Source of the DNA: Nannobrachium achirus
Lineage: Eukaryota; Chordata; Actinopteri; Myctophiformes; Myctophidae
Length of the DNA: 64,000 nucleotides
Direction of reading: 5' to 3'
Assembly: GCA_963921795.1 (NCBI GenBank)
Contig: OY997653.1
Span: forward strand, 60,876,701-60,940,700
The notes under the pieces were generated by a model that was given only the letters and a program-made list of their open reading frames with translations, had not been told where the DNA came from and searched no databases. Every line of letters starts with the position of its first letter. Positions within the stretch are counted from its first letter, which is position 1. Of this stretch, positions 63,794 to 64,000 are shown one piece after another. The translations under genes were made by a program, and so were the position numbers.

Positions 63794-64000
63794 GTAAAAC
63801 ACGTACATCTATACATGCATGCAACAAAAAAAAAGTCTCACTCAAAGTCTGTGCAATATTTATGTGCAATATTGTAAATCTTGTAATAACTCATTAGCAA
63901 TAATAGTTTGCGATATTGCTGAGGTAAATGTATAGAGCATCGTACAAGTAGCCAGTTCCAGTTATTTGTAAATGTCGTATACTGTATGTTAACATTTTCC

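Overview
The window looks like teleost fish genomic DNA. It holds large intron-containing vertebrate genes, long CA/GT and CT microsatellites, two big minisatellites and dense DNA-transposon derivatives of kinds common in fish. Two genes are supported, both on the + strand. Gene names and the fish assignment come from recalled protein families, not from a database search.

Gene 1 is dpysl5 (CRMP5, a dihydropyrimidinase-like protein). Thirteen coding exons run from the ATG at 5349 to the TAA at 46455. They assemble to about 568 residues, close to the mammalian protein, and every junction has GT-AG sites in phase. One exception stands out: exon 2 (12559-12709) carries three single-base length changes, all in short G or C runs, with a net +1 frameshift. 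Gene 2 is mapre3 (EB3, a microtubule plus-end binding protein). Six coding exons run from 56884 to 63793 (257 residues), and the last coding exon lies beyond the right edge. DPYSL5 and MAPRE3 are also neighbours in mammals, so the order supports both names.

Layout: 1-2330, 40-bp satellite running off the left edge; 2331-5344, repeats upstream of the first coding exon; 5345-46455, dpysl5 with introns full of transposons and a 37-bp minisatellite at 31826-33451; 46456-about 49350, 3' UTR and downstream repeats; 49842-55463, nested transposons, foldbacks and a tRNA-derived SINE; 55464-63793, mapre3 with a likely non-coding 5' exon.

The most striking structure is a 50-100 bp palindromic hairpin cassette seen more than twenty times. 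Its outer stem carries GATCTACAAGC and the matching GCTTGTAGATC. It sits inside at least five transposon families with unrelated termini, and sequence differences between copies are mirrored in both arms. About ten hAT-type elements can be delimited exactly by 8-bp target-site duplications, several with a second element nested inside. Two dpysl5 exons have locally duplicated splice sites, and intron 10 is almost wholly transposon sequence.

The proteins act in separate but related processes: dpysl5 is a non-enzymatic neuronal cytoskeleton regulator and mapre3 tracks growing microtubule ends. I see no sign in the sequence of shared regulation.
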